5,858 bases of DNA from Geminicoccaceae bacterium (GTDB taxonomy: Bacteria > Pseudomonadota > Alphaproteobacteria > Geminicoccales > Geminicoccaceae): the NCBI GenBank assembly GCA_030824835.1, contig JAPJRA010000274.1, forward strand, positions 1 to 5,858. Reading direction: 5' to 3'. Both the position numbers and the translations under genes were made by a program. Below are positions 5,212-5,858 of this stretch, piece by piece; position 1 is the first letter of the stretch, and the number at the start of each line of letters is the position of its first letter. The notes beneath the pieces are model-generated. The model searched no databases and was not told the DNA's origin. It saw only the letters and a program-made list of their open reading frames with translations.

Positions 5212-5240
5212 ACACTGCGGCCCCGTCTTCGATGCGCGGC

Positions 5241-5264
5241 GGGGCGGCTCAAAAGAGCCGCCCC
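5241..5264. terminator. Probable operon terminator hairpin
   Basis: GGGGCGGCTC (5241-5250) and GAGCCGCCCC (5255-5264) form a perfect 10-bp stem with an AAAA loop, 30 bases after the last stop codon of the operon. No U-run follows, which is common in GC-rich genomes and means that it may need Rho or act mainly as a 3'-end barrier. Because the next gene is convergent, the same hairpin could serve both strands. Confidence 0.65.
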
Positions 5265-5273
5265 TCGAGGCAC

Positions 5274-5292
5274 TGCAGGTCCGTGCAGGTCC
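5274..5292 (+). repeat. Short tandem direct repeat in the convergent gap
   Basis: TGCAGGTCC occurs at 5274-5282 and again at 5284-5292, a 10-bp period. It lies between the hairpin and the convergent gene. No function can be assigned, and it may be chance. Confidence 0.35.
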
Positions 5293-5364
5293 CATCCTCT
5301 AGGCCGCATGGCGACAGGCCGCCGTGACGGTTGTCACATCTGCCGCTGTTTATGCAGCCATCGA

Positions 5365-5858
5365 TCAGCTCTCGCGCAAGCCACGGCGCAGCGTGTCGGT
5401 CAGCGGCCGCACCAGATAGTCCAGCAGGGTGCGCCTGGAGGTGATGATGGCGACCTCGGCGGGCATGCCGGCGGCGAGGACGACACCGGCCGGCAGCGAT
5501 TCGGGCACGATCGCCACCCGGGCCAGATAGTAGGGCTGGAGATTGGTCGGGTCTTGCAGGCGGTCGACCGACACCGCGCGCACCGTTCCCTTGATGCGCG
5601 GTAGGTTGCGGCCCTTGTAGGCCGACAGTTGCACCTGCACCGGGAGCCCGGCCCGTATCTCGTCGATGTCGACACGGGCCACCCGGGCATCGAGCAGCAA
5701 CTCGGTGCCCTTCGGGACGATATCGAGCAGCGGCTCACCGGCCACCAACACGCCGCCGGCGGTCGTGACCTGGAGATGGACCACCGTGCCCGTCACCGGT
5801 GCCGTGATCATGGTCCGACTCAGGCGGTCTGCGGTGGCGCGCAGGCGCTCGTGGATCG
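5365..5858 (-). CDS. HlyD-family type I secretion membrane fusion protein (partial, C-terminal part)
   Basis: The minus frame is open from the right edge to TGA at 5367-5365, giving the last 163 residues. It begins inside the coiled coil (IHERLRATADRLSRT) and continues ITAPVTGTVVHLQVTTAGGV, the second lipoyl half-motif of HlyD/EmrA-type adaptors. Then comes the beta-barrel region (DIVPKGTELLLDARVARVDID and VQVQLSAYKGRNLP), a mature ending AAGMPAEVAIITSRRTLLDYL, and RPLTDTLRRGLRES. That LxYLxxPLTD-x-x-x-x-x-x-x-E ending is typical of adaptors that work with an ABC transporter and a TolC-like channel to export RTX proteins or large adhesins. The N-terminal membrane anchor and the transporter gene would lie beyond the right edge. 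ATG 5811 is inside the domain and is not the true start. The gene converges on the curli operon with a gap of 153 bases. Confidence 0.9.
   Translation of the reverse strand, partial: IHERLRATADRLSRTMITAPVTGTVVHLQVTTAGGVLVAGEPLLDIVPKGTELLLDARVARVDIDEIRAGLPVQVQLSAYKGRNLPRIKGTVRAVSVDRLQDPTNLQPYYLARVAIVPESLPAGVVLAAGMPAEVAIITSRRTLLDYLVRPLTDTLRRGLRES

Noticed and set aside
5324..5337. GTGAC-GGTT-GTCAC inverted repeat before the convergent gene's stop
   Set aside because: The arms are only five bases and there is no U-run on either strand. It is too weak to call a terminator or an operator.

Overview
The window is GC-rich with strongly G/C-ending codons. It reads as a chromosomal segment of an alphaproteobacterium. 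The PAS sequences of the left-hand gene (AAES-I/L-PDG-x-x-I-x-DADDR type) and the CsgG variant look most like Rhodospirillales (Azospirillum relatives), but that placement is inference without a search. No RNA gene, insertion sequence, CRISPR array or integrase is visible.

Layout: (1) Positions 1-1665, minus strand: the N-terminal 555 codons of a membrane-anchored multi-PAS signalling protein that runs off the left edge, so its output domain is not seen. (2) Positions 1666-2124: a divergent intergenic region, locally AT-rich, holding three perfect inverted repeats and a possible 20-codon leader ORF. (3) Positions 2125-5211, plus strand: a compact curli (functional amyloid) operon. Its genes are a CsgA-like curlin of 230 aa, a GC-rich hairpin, CsgF, CsgG with a long C-terminal extension, a second curlin-repeat protein resembling the CsgB nucleator, and a small unrecognised protein with a signal-like N-terminus and two cysteines. 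(4) Positions 5212-5364: a short gap with a perfect 10-bp stem hairpin that probably ends the operon. (5) Positions 5365-5858, minus strand, convergent: the C-terminal part of a HlyD-type membrane fusion protein of a type I secretion system, running off the right edge.

How it fits together: both curlin subunits carry signal peptides and would reach the periplasm by Sec. CsgG would form the outer-membrane pore, CsgF would plug onto it and organise nucleation at the surface, the basic-ended second curlin would nucleate, and the Asn/Gln-rich first curlin would polymerise into the fibre. The last small protein sits where a CsgC/CsgH-type periplasmic anti-aggregation factor might be expected, but only position and gross features support that. 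No csgD or csgE is present here. The divergent PAS sensor is a candidate regulator by position only.

Most worth a second look: the two-zone repeat design of the major curlin; the gene order A-F-G-B-x with two consecutive TTGA start/stop overlaps; the CsgG tail and its altered constriction loop; the unrecognised last gene; and the leader region with its dyads.
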